From assembly GCA_024653875.1 (NCBI GenBank), contig JANLHE010000397.1:1-14218 (forward strand): a DNA stretch of 14,218 bases, in the 5' to 3' direction. Within the stretch, counting starts at the first letter, position 1; the number at the start of each line of letters is the position of its first letter. Made by a program: the position numbers and the translations under genes. The notes beneath the pieces are model-generated. The model was not told the DNA's origin. It made no database searches and saw only the letters and a list, made by a program, of their open reading frames with translations. The DNA is from Acidobacteriota bacterium (GTDB taxonomy: Bacteria; Acidobacteriota; Vicinamibacteria; Vicinamibacterales; SCN-69-37). Below, one piece after another: positions 1-7,244 of the stretch.

Positions 1-1383
1 CGTGGCGGCCTCATACGCATCCGCCACCCGCAACATCGTCGCTTCCTCCCACGGCCGGGAGATGAACTGCAGCCCGATGGGCAGCCCGCCGGCGGTCAAC
101 CCGCACGGCACGCTGATCCCGGGCAGGCCGGCCAGGTTCGCGCCCACCGTGAACACATCGGCCAGGTACATCTGAAGCGGATTGTCCGCGCGCTCGCCCA
201 GACGGAACGCCGCGCACGGGGACGTCGGCAGCGCAATCACATCCACCGTGTCGAAGGCGCGCGTGTACTCGCGCGCGATGAGCGTGCGCACCTGCTGCGC
301 CTTCAGGTAGTACGCGTCGTAATACCCCGCGCTCAACACGTACGTGCCCAGCATGATGCGGCGCTTCACCTCGGCGCCGAAGCCCTCGTGGCGCGACTGC
401 TCGTACATCTCCCCGAGCGTGCCCGCCCCCTTCGCGCGCAGGCCGTAACGCACGCCGTCGTATCGCGCCAGGTTCGCGCTCGCCTCGGCCGTCGCCACCA
501 GGTAGTAGACGGCGATGCCCTGCGGCGTGTGCGGTAGTTCCACGTCGTGGATCTTTGCGCCGAGCGACCGGGCCACCTCCAGGGACGCCTCGAACGCCGC
601 GCGCACCTCGTCGTCCACGTCGCCGGTGATCAGGTGGCGCGGCACCCCGATCTTCAGGTGCCGCACGTCGCCGTTGAGCGACTGCGTGAAGGCCGGCACC
701 GGCCGCTGCGCCGATGTCGAGTCCTTCGGGTCGTGGCCGCTGATCACTTCCAGCACCCGGGCCGCGTCGCGCACGCGGTGGGCGAAGGGACCGATCTGAT
801 CCAGTGAGGAGGCAAACGCGATCAGGCCGTACCGCGACACCCGTCCGTACGTCGGTTTCACGCCGACGACGCCGCAGAGCGCGGCGGGCTGGCGAATCGA
901 TCCGCCGGTGTCCGATCCAAGCGCCAGGGGCACCAGGTCCGCCGCCACCGCCGCCGCCGACCCGCCGCTGGATCCGCCCGGCGTCCGCGCCAGGTCCCAC
1001 GGGTTGTGCGCGGGGCCGTACGCGCAGTTGTCGGTGGACGATCCCATCGCGAACTCGTCGCACCGCGTGGTGCCGATGATGACCGCGCCGGCGGCCTCAA
1101 GACGCGCGACCACCGTGGCGTCGAACGGGGACTGATACCCCTCGAGCATCTTCGACCCGGCGGTGGTCGTGATCCCGCGCGCGACCATGTTGTCCTTGAG
1201 CGCGATGGGAAGACCGTGCAGCGGCCCCGCAGGCGCGCCGGCCCGGTCCAGCGCGTCCGCGCGCGCCAGGGCCCGGTCGGCGGCGACGTGCTGGAAGGCC
1301 TGGAGGGCGGGCTGCGAGGCGTTGATCCGTTCGAGCGCGGCTTCAACGACGGGCCGGACGGCGGCGGAAGCGGGCTGGCTCAT
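1..1383 (-). CDS. gatA: GatA, amidase subunit of Asp-tRNA(Asn)/Glu-tRNA(Gln) amidotransferase (C-terminus cut by window edge)
   Basis: GatA hydrolyses glutamine and supplies ammonia to GatB, which converts Glu-tRNA(Gln) and Asp-tRNA(Asn) to their amide forms in the cytoplasm. Reading the minus strand from the ATG at 1383 gives 461 uninterrupted codons up to the window edge, so roughly the last 20-25 residues are missing. The amidase-signature triad is visible: Lys63 in LPIALKDN, cis-Ser138 in TPGGSSGGSAAA and nucleophile Ser162 in SDTGGSIRQPA. The spacing K+75 to S and +24 to S equals that of S. aureus GatA (K79, S154, S178, from memory). The N-terminus is about 16 residues shorter than usual: most of the first helix is missing, and no plausible in-frame start lies upstream. 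The start overlaps the gatC stop by four bases (ATGA), so the two genes are translationally coupled. The identification is firm. Confidence 0.96.
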   Translation of the reverse strand, partial: MSQPASAAVRPVVEAALERINASQPALQAFQHVAADRALARADALDRAGAPAGPLHGLPIALKDNMVARGITTTAGSKMLEGYQSPFDATVVARLEAAGAVIIGTTRCDEFAMGSSTDNCAYGPAHNPWDLARTPGGSSGGSAAAVAADLVPLALGSDTGGSIRQPAALCGVVGVKPTYGRVSRYGLIAFASSLDQIGPFAHRVRDAARVLEVISGHDPKDSTSAQRPVPAFTQSLNGDVRHLKIGVPRHLITGDVDDEVRAAFEASLEVARSLGAKIHDVELPHTPQGIAVYYLVATAEASANLARYDGVRYGLRAKGAGTLGEMYEQSRHEGFGAEVKRRIMLGTYVLSAGYYDAYYLKAQQVRTLIAREYTRAFDTVDVIALPTSPCAAFRLGERADNPLQMYLADVFTVGANLAGLPGISVPCGLTAGGLPIGLQFISRPWEEATMLRVADAYEAAT

Positions 1384-1679
1384 CCGATCACCTTGGGCAC
1401 GCGGAACAGGCCGGCTTCCGTGTTGGCATCCGGCGCGTTCGCGAGCGCGTCGGCCGTCGACAACGACGCCAGGGGCGCGTCATCGCGCCACGCACTGTCC
1501 GCCCAGAGGGGATGGGATGTGGCGGGGATGCCGGCCGTGTCCACCTGCTGCACCTGTTCGACGTAGCCGAGCACGTCGGTGAGCTGTCGCGCGAACTGTT
1601 CGCGTTCGGCCGGGGTCAACGCCAGGCGCGCCAGCGTTGCCACCCGATCCACATCATCCTGCTCCAGCCTGGACGCCAT
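1380..1679 (-). CDS. gatC: GatC, small subunit of the tRNA-dependent amidotransferase
   Basis: GatC wraps around GatA and GatB and stabilises the amidotransferase complex. The 99-residue product has the family's usual length. It shows the N-terminal helical signature DVDRVATLARLALTPAE (about residues 9-25) and the conserved C-terminal stretch with APD, then GLFRVPKVIG (about residues 82-99). ATG at 1679 is chosen as the start, although an adjacent GTG at 1682 would add only one residue. No Shine-Dalgarno sequence precedes either codon, but a -10-like hexamer lies 6 bp upstream of the ATG, so the transcript may be leaderless. It overlaps gatA by four bases. It is divergent from the zinc hydrolase gene with only about 22 bases between start codons. 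Confidence 0.95.
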   Translation of the reverse strand: MASRLEQDDVDRVATLARLALTPAEREQFARQLTDVLGYVEQVQQVDTAGIPATSHPLWADSAWRDDAPLASLSTADALANAPDANTEAGLFRVPKVIG

Positions 1680-1685
1680 CACGGG

Positions 1686-1695
1686 ATGCTAGCAT
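1686..1695. promoter_or_regulatory. Perfect 10-bp palindrome midway between divergent starts; candidate shared -10 element
   Basis: ATGCTAGCAT reads the same on both strands. It is flanked by exactly 6 bases to the gatC ATG (1677-1679) and 6 bases to the plus-strand ATG (1702-1704). It contains TAGCAT on each strand, a TAnnnT -10 match whose predicted transcription start would fall on or next to each start codon. No good -35 is seen at 16-18 bp in either direction. It could instead be a small operator or a chance palindrome. Confidence 0.4.
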
Positions 1696-1701
1696 GGGGA
1701 T

Positions 1702-2634
1702 ATGCGTGTGCAGATGTTGGCCGGGACGCGGGTGATCGTGGCGATGTGCGTGGCGGTGGGTGTGCTGGTGACGCCGGCGGTGACGCGCGGCTGGGGCATG
1801 GACGTGCACCGGCTCATCACGGAGAAAGCGATCGATGGCCTGCCGGCGGAATTGAAGCCGTTCTTCGCGCCCGAGCGCGCGTTCATCTCCGAGCATGCGG
1901 TGGATCCGGATCTGTGGCGCGTGATGGACCTCAAGGGCGATCGCGGGGACGAGCCGCCCAATCACTTTCTCGACATGGACTTCGAAGACGGCGCCGCGCC
2001 GCCGTTCCTGAACATCCCGCGCGAGTACGACGAGTACGTGAAGAAGTACGGCATCGGCCCGGCCACCCGGTACGGCCGCCTGCCGTGGCGCGCCGAAGAG
2101 GTCTACAACCGCCTGGTGGCGACGATGAAGGACATCGGCAAGCCGAACGTGCCGTATGCGGCCGGCAATACCGTCTATCTGGTGGCGGTGCTCGCGCACT
2201 ACGTCGAGGACGCGCACCAGCCGTTCCACGGCGCGCTCAACTACGACGGACAGCTGACGAACCAGCGCGGCATTCATTCGCGGTTCGAGACGGAGTTGGT
2301 GCTGCGCCATCGCGCCGCCTGGAAGTGGGCGCCGGTGAAAGTCACCGCGATTCCGGACTTCCGCGAGTTCATGTTCACGACGCTCGTCGACAGCCAGCAG
2401 CTGGTGGCGCCGGTGCTGGCCGCCGACCGCAAGGCCGCCGAGGGCCGCGAGTTCTACGACGACGGATACTTCGCCGCGCTGCTGAAGGGCGCGGGTCCGA
2501 TCGCCGAGCGTCGCATGAACGAGGCGGCGTCGGCCGTGGCGAGCGTGGTGCACAGCGCGTGGGTGGCGGCGGGCAAGCCCGCCCTGCCGGTGGGCGGCGC
2601 GCACACCCCCTCCCGCATCCGGCGCCGAGACTGA
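1702..2634 (+). CDS. Secreted trinuclear-zinc hydrolase, phospholipase C / S1-P1 nuclease fold
   Basis: The protein (310 aa) has an N-terminal signal peptide of about 30 residues ending TRG, then Trp31. In this fold the mature N-terminal Trp chelates zinc. The full ligand set can be traced: W31, H36, D68 (AVDPD), H88 (PNHFLD), H166 and D170 (HYVEDAHQPFH), H176, then H192 and E196 (GIHSRFE). The final Glu and the HSRFE context resemble bacterial zinc phospholipase C (HSKYE) more than S1/P1 nucleases, which carry Asp there. The substrate could be phospholipid or nucleic acid; I lean to the PLC side. It should act in the periplasm or outside the cell. ATG1702 gives the longest product. ATG1714 also leaves an intact signal peptide, so the start is uncertain by four codons. 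The stop overlaps the next ATG by one base, suggesting a two-gene unit. Confidence 0.85.
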   Translation: MRVQMLAGTRVIVAMCVAVGVLVTPAVTRGWGMDVHRLITEKAIDGLPAELKPFFAPERAFISEHAVDPDLWRVMDLKGDRGDEPPNHFLDMDFEDGAAPPFLNIPREYDEYVKKYGIGPATRYGRLPWRAEEVYNRLVATMKDIGKPNVPYAAGNTVYLVAVLAHYVEDAHQPFHGALNYDGQLTNQRGIHSRFETELVLRHRAAWKWAPVKVTAIPDFREFMFTTLVDSQQLVAPVLAADRKAAEGREFYDDGYFAALLKGAGPIAERRMNEAASAVASVVHSAWVAAGKPALPVGGAHTPSRIRRRD

Positions 2635-3368
2635 TGGACGTGTTTCTTCTGTCCGTGGCGCCCGCGCGCGCCGGGAGCGAGTCGCCTTTCGAGCTGTACT
2701 GCGAGCCGCCGCCCGAGCCCGTGGCGCACCAGGGCGGCGACGCGGAACCGCATCGAGCGGGGATCGTGCAGCGCCTCAAGTCGATTCCCGGCCGCTTCGT
2801 GCGCGGCTTCAAGCAGGCGCTGGCGGAAGGCGAGGCGGAAGAGCGGCGTCAGGAGGCCGGGCATCCGGCATCCAAGGAGGGAAGCCGCGCCGGCCGCTTC
2901 ATCAGGCGGAGGCTGGCGGCGGCCGTCGCCGAGCAGCGATTGCTCTGGCACCTGCGGCACGCGACCTCCGCGCGGCTGCTGCACTCCGAGACCGTTACGT
3001 CGGCGGGCGCGATTGCCCTGGCCACGGCCGAGTTCGCCAAGGACTACGAGAAACACCGGCTCTGGTGCGGCATCGATGCCGCCATCGTGGTGGCCTCGGC
3101 GCCGCTGACGCTGGTGCCCGGCCCCAACGTCCTTGCGTATTACTTCATCTTCCGCAGCGTCGGGCACTTCTTCTCGCTGCGCGGCGCCCGCAAGGGCATG
3201 GAGGCCTCGTTGTGGACGGCCGCACCGTCGGCGCCGCTGACCGAACTCCAGACGGTCATGGCGCTGCCGGGCCCCGAGCGCGACGCGCGCGTGGACGCGA
3301 TCGGCGCCGCCCTCGGCCTCGAGCGGCTCACCGCGTTCGTGCGCCGGACCGCCAGGGCCGTCCCGTAG
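2634..3368 (+). CDS. Mit_KHE1-like (mitochondrial K+-H+ exchange-related) family protein, tentative
   Basis: This 244-residue protein has no signal peptide. The N-terminus (MDVFLLSVAP) is followed by a Pro/Glu-rich stretch with a CEPPPEP motif, a strongly basic, helix-prone middle (about 44-108), and one hydrophobic stretch at about 143-180. That stretch contains APLTLVPGPNV, then YYFIFRSVGHFFSLRGARKG. The pattern of small/hydrophobic residues, PxPN, aromatic-rich segment, R, H and G resembles the Mit_KHE1 family, known from fungal mitochondrial potassium/proton exchange work and also present in some bacteria. The assignment is from memory of that motif. Function in bacteria is unknown; a membrane-associated role is an inference. 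The start ATG overlaps the stop of the zinc hydrolase (TGATG), with no Shine-Dalgarno, so translation probably depends on re-initiation. Confidence 0.7.
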   Translation: MDVFLLSVAPARAGSESPFELYCEPPPEPVAHQGGDAEPHRAGIVQRLKSIPGRFVRGFKQALAEGEAEERRQEAGHPASKEGSRAGRFIRRRLAAAVAEQRLLWHLRHATSARLLHSETVTSAGAIALATAEFAKDYEKHRLWCGIDAAIVVASAPLTLVPGPNVLAYYFIFRSVGHFFSLRGARKGMEASLWTAAPSAPLTELQTVMALPGPERDARVDAIGAALGLERLTAFVRRTARAVP

Positions 3369-3384
3369 CTGCTGGCGCGGTCCG

Positions 3385-3390
3385 TAGTAT
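3385..3390 (+). promoter_or_regulatory. Candidate -10 box (TAGTAT) before lpxD
   Basis: TAGTAT lies in the 32-base gap after the Mit_KHE1-like gene, ending 10 bases before the GTG start of lpxD. It is AT-rich against a GC-rich background and would give a leader of only a few bases. No convincing -35 is seen. It may simply be non-coding drift. Confidence 0.3.
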
Positions 3391-3400
3391 TCTCCCCTGC

Positions 3401-4387
3401 GTGAAACTCGGAGCGCTCGCCCAGCACCTTGGTTGCCGCGTTGACGGCTCCGCGGACGCGGCCGACGTGGAGATCTCCCGCGTCAACAGCCTGGCCGACG
3501 CGGGGCCCGGCGATCTCACGTTCCTGACCAATCCCAAGTTCGCGTCGCAGGTGGCGGCCACGCGCGCGTCGGCGATTCTCGCTGATGACACGCTCGTCAG
3601 CGCGCCGTGCCCGATCCTGCGCACGCCGGGGCCCTACGTCGCCTGCGCGTCCGCGATCGCGCTGCTCATGCCCGCGGAGGCGCCGGTGGCGCCGGGCGTG
3701 CATCCGCTCGCGTCGGTGGATCCCACGGCGACGCTCGGCGCCGGCGTGTCGATCGGGCCGTTCGTGGCCGTCGGCGCCGGTGCCCGCATCGGCGCGCGCA
3801 CGATGCTGCACCCGCACGTGGTGGTGGGCCCTGGCGCGCGCGTGGGCGAGGCCTGCGTGCTGCACGCGCACGTCTCGGTCCGGGATCGCGTGGTGATTGG
3901 CGATCGCGTGACGCTGCAGGACGGCGCCGTGATCGGCAGTGGCGGGTTCGGGTTCGCCACGCGGGCCGACGGCACCCATCAGCACATTCCCCAGGTCGGC
4001 ATCGTGGTCATCGAGGACGATGTCGACGTGGGCGCGAACTCCACGGTGGATCGGCCGGCGATCGGCGAGACTCGCATCGGGGCCGGCACCAAGATCGACA
4101 ATCAGGTGCACATCGCCCACGGCGTGAAGATCGGCAGGAACGTCCTGCTGGCCGGCATGGTGGGAATCGCGGGCAGTTCCGTGCTGGAAGACGACGTGGT
4201 GCTGGGCGGCCAGGTGGGCGTGATCAATCACGTCCGGGTGGGACGAGGCGCCAAAGTGGCGGGAAAATCCGTCGTGATGAACGACCTGGAGGGGGGGCGG
4301 ACCTACGCCGGGATCCCCGCCGTCCCCATCGCGCGGTGGCGGCGGTGGGCCGTCCGGTTCCGCAGGGGCGACAAGGGCCAGTTATAA
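3401..4387 (+). CDS. lpxD: LpxD, UDP-3-O-acyl-glucosamine N-acyltransferase
   Basis: LpxD transfers a 3-hydroxyacyl chain from acyl-ACP to the 2-amino group of UDP-3-O-acyl-glucosamine, the third step of lipid A synthesis, in the cytosol. The 328-residue product has the N-terminal uridine-binding domain (about 1-100, with DLTFLTNPKF), then a left-handed beta-helix of hexapeptide repeats (about 101-290). It keeps the GSGGFGF loop (179-185) and catalytic His240 in NQVHIAHGVKIG, matching E. coli His239. The C-terminus is a basic helix. The length is normal. GTG3401 is the only reasonable in-frame start, since the codons immediately upstream include no other usual start. No Shine-Dalgarno is evident. 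The next gene starts 8 bases downstream. Unlike many genomes, neither fabZ nor lpxA follows. Confidence 0.96.
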   Translation: MKLGALAQHLGCRVDGSADAADVEISRVNSLADAGPGDLTFLTNPKFASQVAATRASAILADDTLVSAPCPILRTPGPYVACASAIALLMPAEAPVAPGVHPLASVDPTATLGAGVSIGPFVAVGAGARIGARTMLHPHVVVGPGARVGEACVLHAHVSVRDRVVIGDRVTLQDGAVIGSGGFGFATRADGTHQHIPQVGIVVIEDDVDVGANSTVDRPAIGETRIGAGTKIDNQVHIAHGVKIGRNVLLAGMVGIAGSSVLEDDVVLGGQVGVINHVRVGRGAKVAGKSVVMNDLEGGRTYAGIPAVPIARWRRWAVRFRRGDKGQL

Positions 4388-4388
4388 T
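4383..4388 (+). promoter_or_regulatory. Consensus -10 hexamer TATAAT 7 bp before the M16 protease start
   Basis: A perfect TATAAT overlaps the lpxD stop codon (TAA at 4385-4387) and ends 7 bases before the ATG at 4396. Transcription from it would begin at or next to the start codon. The intervening CGGGGGA could alternatively act as a close Shine-Dalgarno on a read-through lpxD transcript. No matching -35 is seen at 16-18 bp. Confidence 0.4.
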
Positions 4389-4395
4389 CGGGGGA

Positions 4396-5763
4396 ATGCT
4401 CCGACACACAATTGGTCGCGCGCTGGCGGTGGCCGGCGTTCTGTTCCTCTCGGTGGGCGCCACGCCCCAGGACACGATCGTCCGCCCGCCCAAATTCGAC
4501 TACACGATGACCACGCTGCCCAACGGGTTGCAGGTGGTGTTCCTCGAGGATCACTCGACGCCGATCGTGCACCTCTCGGTCTGGTATCACGTCGGATCCA
4601 AGAACGAGAAGGCGGGCCGCACCGGCTTTGCGCACCTGTTCGAGCATCTGATGTTCAAGGGCTCCAAGAATGTGCGCGCGGACCAGCACCCGTCCTGGAT
4701 CACCAGCATTGGCGGCCAGGCGAACGCGTCCACCGATGAGGACGCCACCATCTTCTGGCAGACCGTGCCCGCGCAGTATCTGCCCCTGGTGTTGTGGCTG
4801 GAGGCCGATCGGCTGGGCTCGCTCGACGTGAGCGCCGCGAAGTTCCTCAGCGAGCGCGACGTGGTCAAGGAAGAGCGGCGCATGCGCGTGGACAACGTCC
4901 CGTACGGCGGCCTGTCCGAGGTCATCTTCGACAAGGCGTTCACCACCCATCCGTACAAGCACCAGACGATCGGGCACATGAAGGATCTGGAGGCCGCGAC
5001 GATTGACGATGTGCGCGGGTTCTACGAGACGTTCTACGTGCCGAACAACGCCACGCTGACGCTGGTGGGGGATTTCGACTCGGCGCAGGCGCTGACGCTG
5101 GTGCAGCAGTACTTCGGCCGCGTTCCGCGCGGCAAGGCGGTGCCGCGCGACATTCCGAAGGAACCGGCGCCGACCGCCGAGCGCCGTTTCACCGTCACGC
5201 AGCCGTGGCCGCTGCCGGCGGTGGTCGTGGGCTACCCGATTACCTACGACGGGGATCCGGACGCGTACCCCTTGCACATCCTGGCGAAGGTGTTGTCGGA
5301 CGGGCAGAGCTCCCGCATCTACCGTTCGATGGTGTACGACAAGCAGCTGGCGCTGGCGGCGTTCGGCGAGGCGAAGCTCATCGAGCACCCCAACCTGATG
5401 TACGCGGTGGCGATCGTCGCGCCGGGCAAGACCAACGAGGAAGTGCTGAAGGAACTGACGGCGCAGATTGACGCGATGAAGACCACGCCGATCACGGCGG
5501 AAGAACTCAGTCGCGCCAAGCGGCAGTTCGCGCGCGACTACATCCTGGGCCGCGAGACCATCCAGCAGAAGGCGCTGCACCTGGCGCACGCGGTGGTGAT
5601 TCACGACGACGTGAAGACCGCCGACGGCGAGTTCGATTTGTTCCAGAACGTCACCATCGAGGATGTGCAGCGCGTGGCGCGCACCTACTTCACGCCCGAA
5701 TCGCGATTCGTGATCACGATCATTCCCGGGCAACCGGGCCGCCCCTCCGGAGGTGTGCAATGA
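4396..5763 (+). CDS. Secreted M16 zinc metallopeptidase, catalytic (HxxEH) subunit
   Basis: This is a pitrilysin-family (M16B) peptidase of 455 residues with a signal peptide of about 22 residues (cleavage near VGA|TPQD), so it is expected in the periplasm. The inverted zinc motif is intact: H80-LF-E83-H84, with the distal Glu ligand at E159 or E160 in VVKEERR. Two homologous half-domains follow, as usual for M16B. At the position of the substrate-binding R/Y pair in the second half it has V313 and L320 instead, so it probably cannot work alone. The missing pair is present in the next protein, with which it overlaps by four bases (ATGA). The closest model from memory is the Sphingomonas two-component M16B heterodimer. 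Substrates are unknown. It lies between lpxD and lpxB. Confidence 0.94.
   Translation: MLRHTIGRALAVAGVLFLSVGATPQDTIVRPPKFDYTMTTLPNGLQVVFLEDHSTPIVHLSVWYHVGSKNEKAGRTGFAHLFEHLMFKGSKNVRADQHPSWITSIGGQANASTDEDATIFWQTVPAQYLPLVLWLEADRLGSLDVSAAKFLSERDVVKEERRMRVDNVPYGGLSEVIFDKAFTTHPYKHQTIGHMKDLEAATIDDVRGFYETFYVPNNATLTLVGDFDSAQALTLVQQYFGRVPRGKAVPRDIPKEPAPTAERRFTVTQPWPLPAVVVGYPITYDGDPDAYPLHILAKVLSDGQSSRIYRSMVYDKQLALAAFGEAKLIEHPNLMYAVAIVAPGKTNEEVLKELTAQIDAMKTTPITAEELSRAKRQFARDYILGRETIQQKALHLAHAVVIHDDVKTADGEFDLFQNVTIEDVQRVARTYFTPESRFVITIIPGQPGRPSGGVQ
5749..5753 (+). promoter_or_regulatory. Strong Shine-Dalgarno (GGAGG) for the M16 partner subunit
   Basis: GGAGG sits 6 bases before the ATG at 5760, inside the last codons of the catalytic M16 gene. 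It is the clearest ribosome-binding site in the window. It supports the overlapping start and efficient production of the partner in step with the catalytic subunit. Confidence 0.7.
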
Positions 5764-7244
5764 AGCGGCTCCATCGTGTGGGCCTCGCGGCCGTCGTGTT
5801 GATGGCGTCACTGGCCGCGCCGGCGGCGGCGCAGATGGCGACGTGGCCCAAAGAGAGCCCGCCGCGTCCGCTGCCGTCGCGCCGGGTGTCGTTCCCGGCG
5901 TTCAAGCTGAAGACCCTGGCCAACGGCCTGCAGGTGCTGGCCGTGACGCAGAACGAGCAGCCCGCGGTCAGCTACCGGCTGTTGATTCGCGCAGGCGCCG
6001 CGCAGGACGCGCCGGGCAAGCCGGGCGTGGCGGCGTTTGTCGCCGCGCTGATGGACCAGGGCACCACCACGCGGTCAGCCGAGGCCATCGCCAACGCCAT
6101 CGAGTCCGCGGGCGGCGCGATGGGCGTGGGCGCGGCCAACGAGGTGACGTTCGTCAACGGCGCGGTGGTGAAAGACAAGGTGGCGCTGGCGCTGGATCTG
6201 GCGTCGGACATCGTGCAGCGTCCCGCGTTCGACCCCGGCGAGATCCGGCGGCAGATGGATCAGGCGATTTCCGGGCTGCAGGTCAGCGCAGAGGACCCGG
6301 AGTTCATCGCGAACTCGCTGATCGATCGCCTGGTGTTCGGGTTCCATCCGTACGGCCGGCCGGGGCCGAACTCGGTGGACGCGCTACGGCGCATCACGCG
6401 CGACGACATGGTGGCGTTCCACAAGGCGTGGTTCGTGCCCAACAACGCGCTGCTGGCCATCGTGGGCGACCTCACCACGGAGGAAGCGTTCGCGGCGGCC
6501 GAAAAAGCGTTTGGCGGATGGGCGAAGGGCAAGGTGCCCGTCATGAAATTCGACGAACCGCCGCCGCCGACCCGGCGGGTGGTCGTGGTCGATCGGCCCG
6601 GCTCGGTGCAGACGGAGATTCGGATCGGACAGATCGGCATCAGCCGGACGCATCCCGACTACGTGCCGGTGGACATGGCGCTGCGTATTCTCGGCGGCGA
6701 AGGCGCCAACCGCCTGTTTGGCGTGCTGCGCAGCGATCGCGGCCTGACCTACGGCGCGTCGGCGAATTACCGCGCGTACAAGTACGGCGGCAGCTTCATC
6801 GCCGAGACCGACACCCAGTCCTCGACGACCGGGCAGGTGCTGCGGCTGGCGGTGGATGAGTTCTTCCGCCTGCAGAAGGAGCCCGTGGATCCGCGCGAAC
6901 TGCGCGGCGCGCAGGACTACATGTCCGGCAACTTTCCCCTGACCATCGAAACGCCGGCGGCCATTGCCATGCAGGTGCTCAACCAGTTGTTCTTCGGCTT
7001 GAGCCTGGATGAACTCGAGACGTACCGCGAGGAAGTGGATCGCGTGTCGGTGGCGGACATCCAGCGCGTGGCGCGCCAGTTCCTGTTTCCGGATCGCCTG
7101 TCGATCGTCCTGGTGGGGGACGCCTCGACCTTCGTGGATCAGCTCAAGGCGATGGGGTTCGAGCAGTTCGAGCGCATTCCCGCCGCCCAGCTGGATCTGA
7201 ACGCGCCCAACCTCCGAAAGGCGTCCGCGGCCGGGCGTGACTGA
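5760..7244 (+). CDS. Secreted M16-family partner protein lacking the zinc site (R/Y subunit)
   Basis: This 494-residue protein has a clear signal peptide (cleavage near PAAA24|Q25) and an M16 fold: LANGLQVLAV near 53-62, FHPYGRP at 195-201 and FVPNNALLAIVGD at 225-237. Aligned by eye with the preceding protein, the zinc motif HLFEH becomes AFVAA (A92, A95, A96), and the distal Glu is also gone (MDQAIS region). It is therefore not a zinc peptidase itself. In its second half it keeps R324 and Y331 in VLRSDRGLTYG, the pair that binds substrate backbone in M16B heterodimers and that the upstream protein lacks. I infer an obligate heterodimer analogous to mitochondrial processing peptidase alpha/beta. 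It overlaps the previous gene by four bases and lpxB by eight. Confidence 0.94.
   Translation: MKRLHRVGLAAVVLMASLAAPAAAQMATWPKESPPRPLPSRRVSFPAFKLKTLANGLQVLAVTQNEQPAVSYRLLIRAGAAQDAPGKPGVAAFVAALMDQGTTTRSAEAIANAIESAGGAMGVGAANEVTFVNGAVVKDKVALALDLASDIVQRPAFDPGEIRRQMDQAISGLQVSAEDPEFIANSLIDRLVFGFHPYGRPGPNSVDALRRITRDDMVAFHKAWFVPNNALLAIVGDLTTEEAFAAAEKAFGGWAKGKVPVMKFDEPPPPTRRVVVVDRPGSVQTEIRIGQIGISRTHPDYVPVDMALRILGGEGANRLFGVLRSDRGLTYGASANYRAYKYGGSFIAETDTQSSTTGQVLRLAVDEFFRLQKEPVDPRELRGAQDYMSGNFPLTIETPAAIAMQVLNQLFFGLSLDELETYREEVDRVSVADIQRVARQFLFPDRLSIVLVGDASTFVDQLKAMGFEQFERIPAAQLDLNAPNLRKASAAGRD

Noticed and set aside
11..1063. A 350-codon minus-strand open frame in the first kilobase.
   Set aside because: It is out of frame with GatA, whose true frame carries the full amidase signature across the same bases.
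1512..2633. A 5' extension of the Mit_KHE1-like frame running back across gatC and the zinc hydrolase gene.
   Set aside because: The upstream part is an out-of-frame, Arg/Gly-rich shadow of the hydrolase. The recognisable protein starts at the ATG at 2634.
4291..4297. A run of seven G in the last part of lpxD as a possible phase-variation tract.
   Set aside because: It encodes ordinary conserved residues (EGGR) and is short for a variable tract in a GC-rich genome.
4303..5811. A 502-codon minus-strand open frame opposite the catalytic M16 gene (with similar ones at 7144-8454 opposite lpxB and 1654-2604 opposite the zinc hydrolase).
   Set aside because: All lie opposite genes with intact motifs, have low-complexity Arg/His-rich composition, and no supported start signals.
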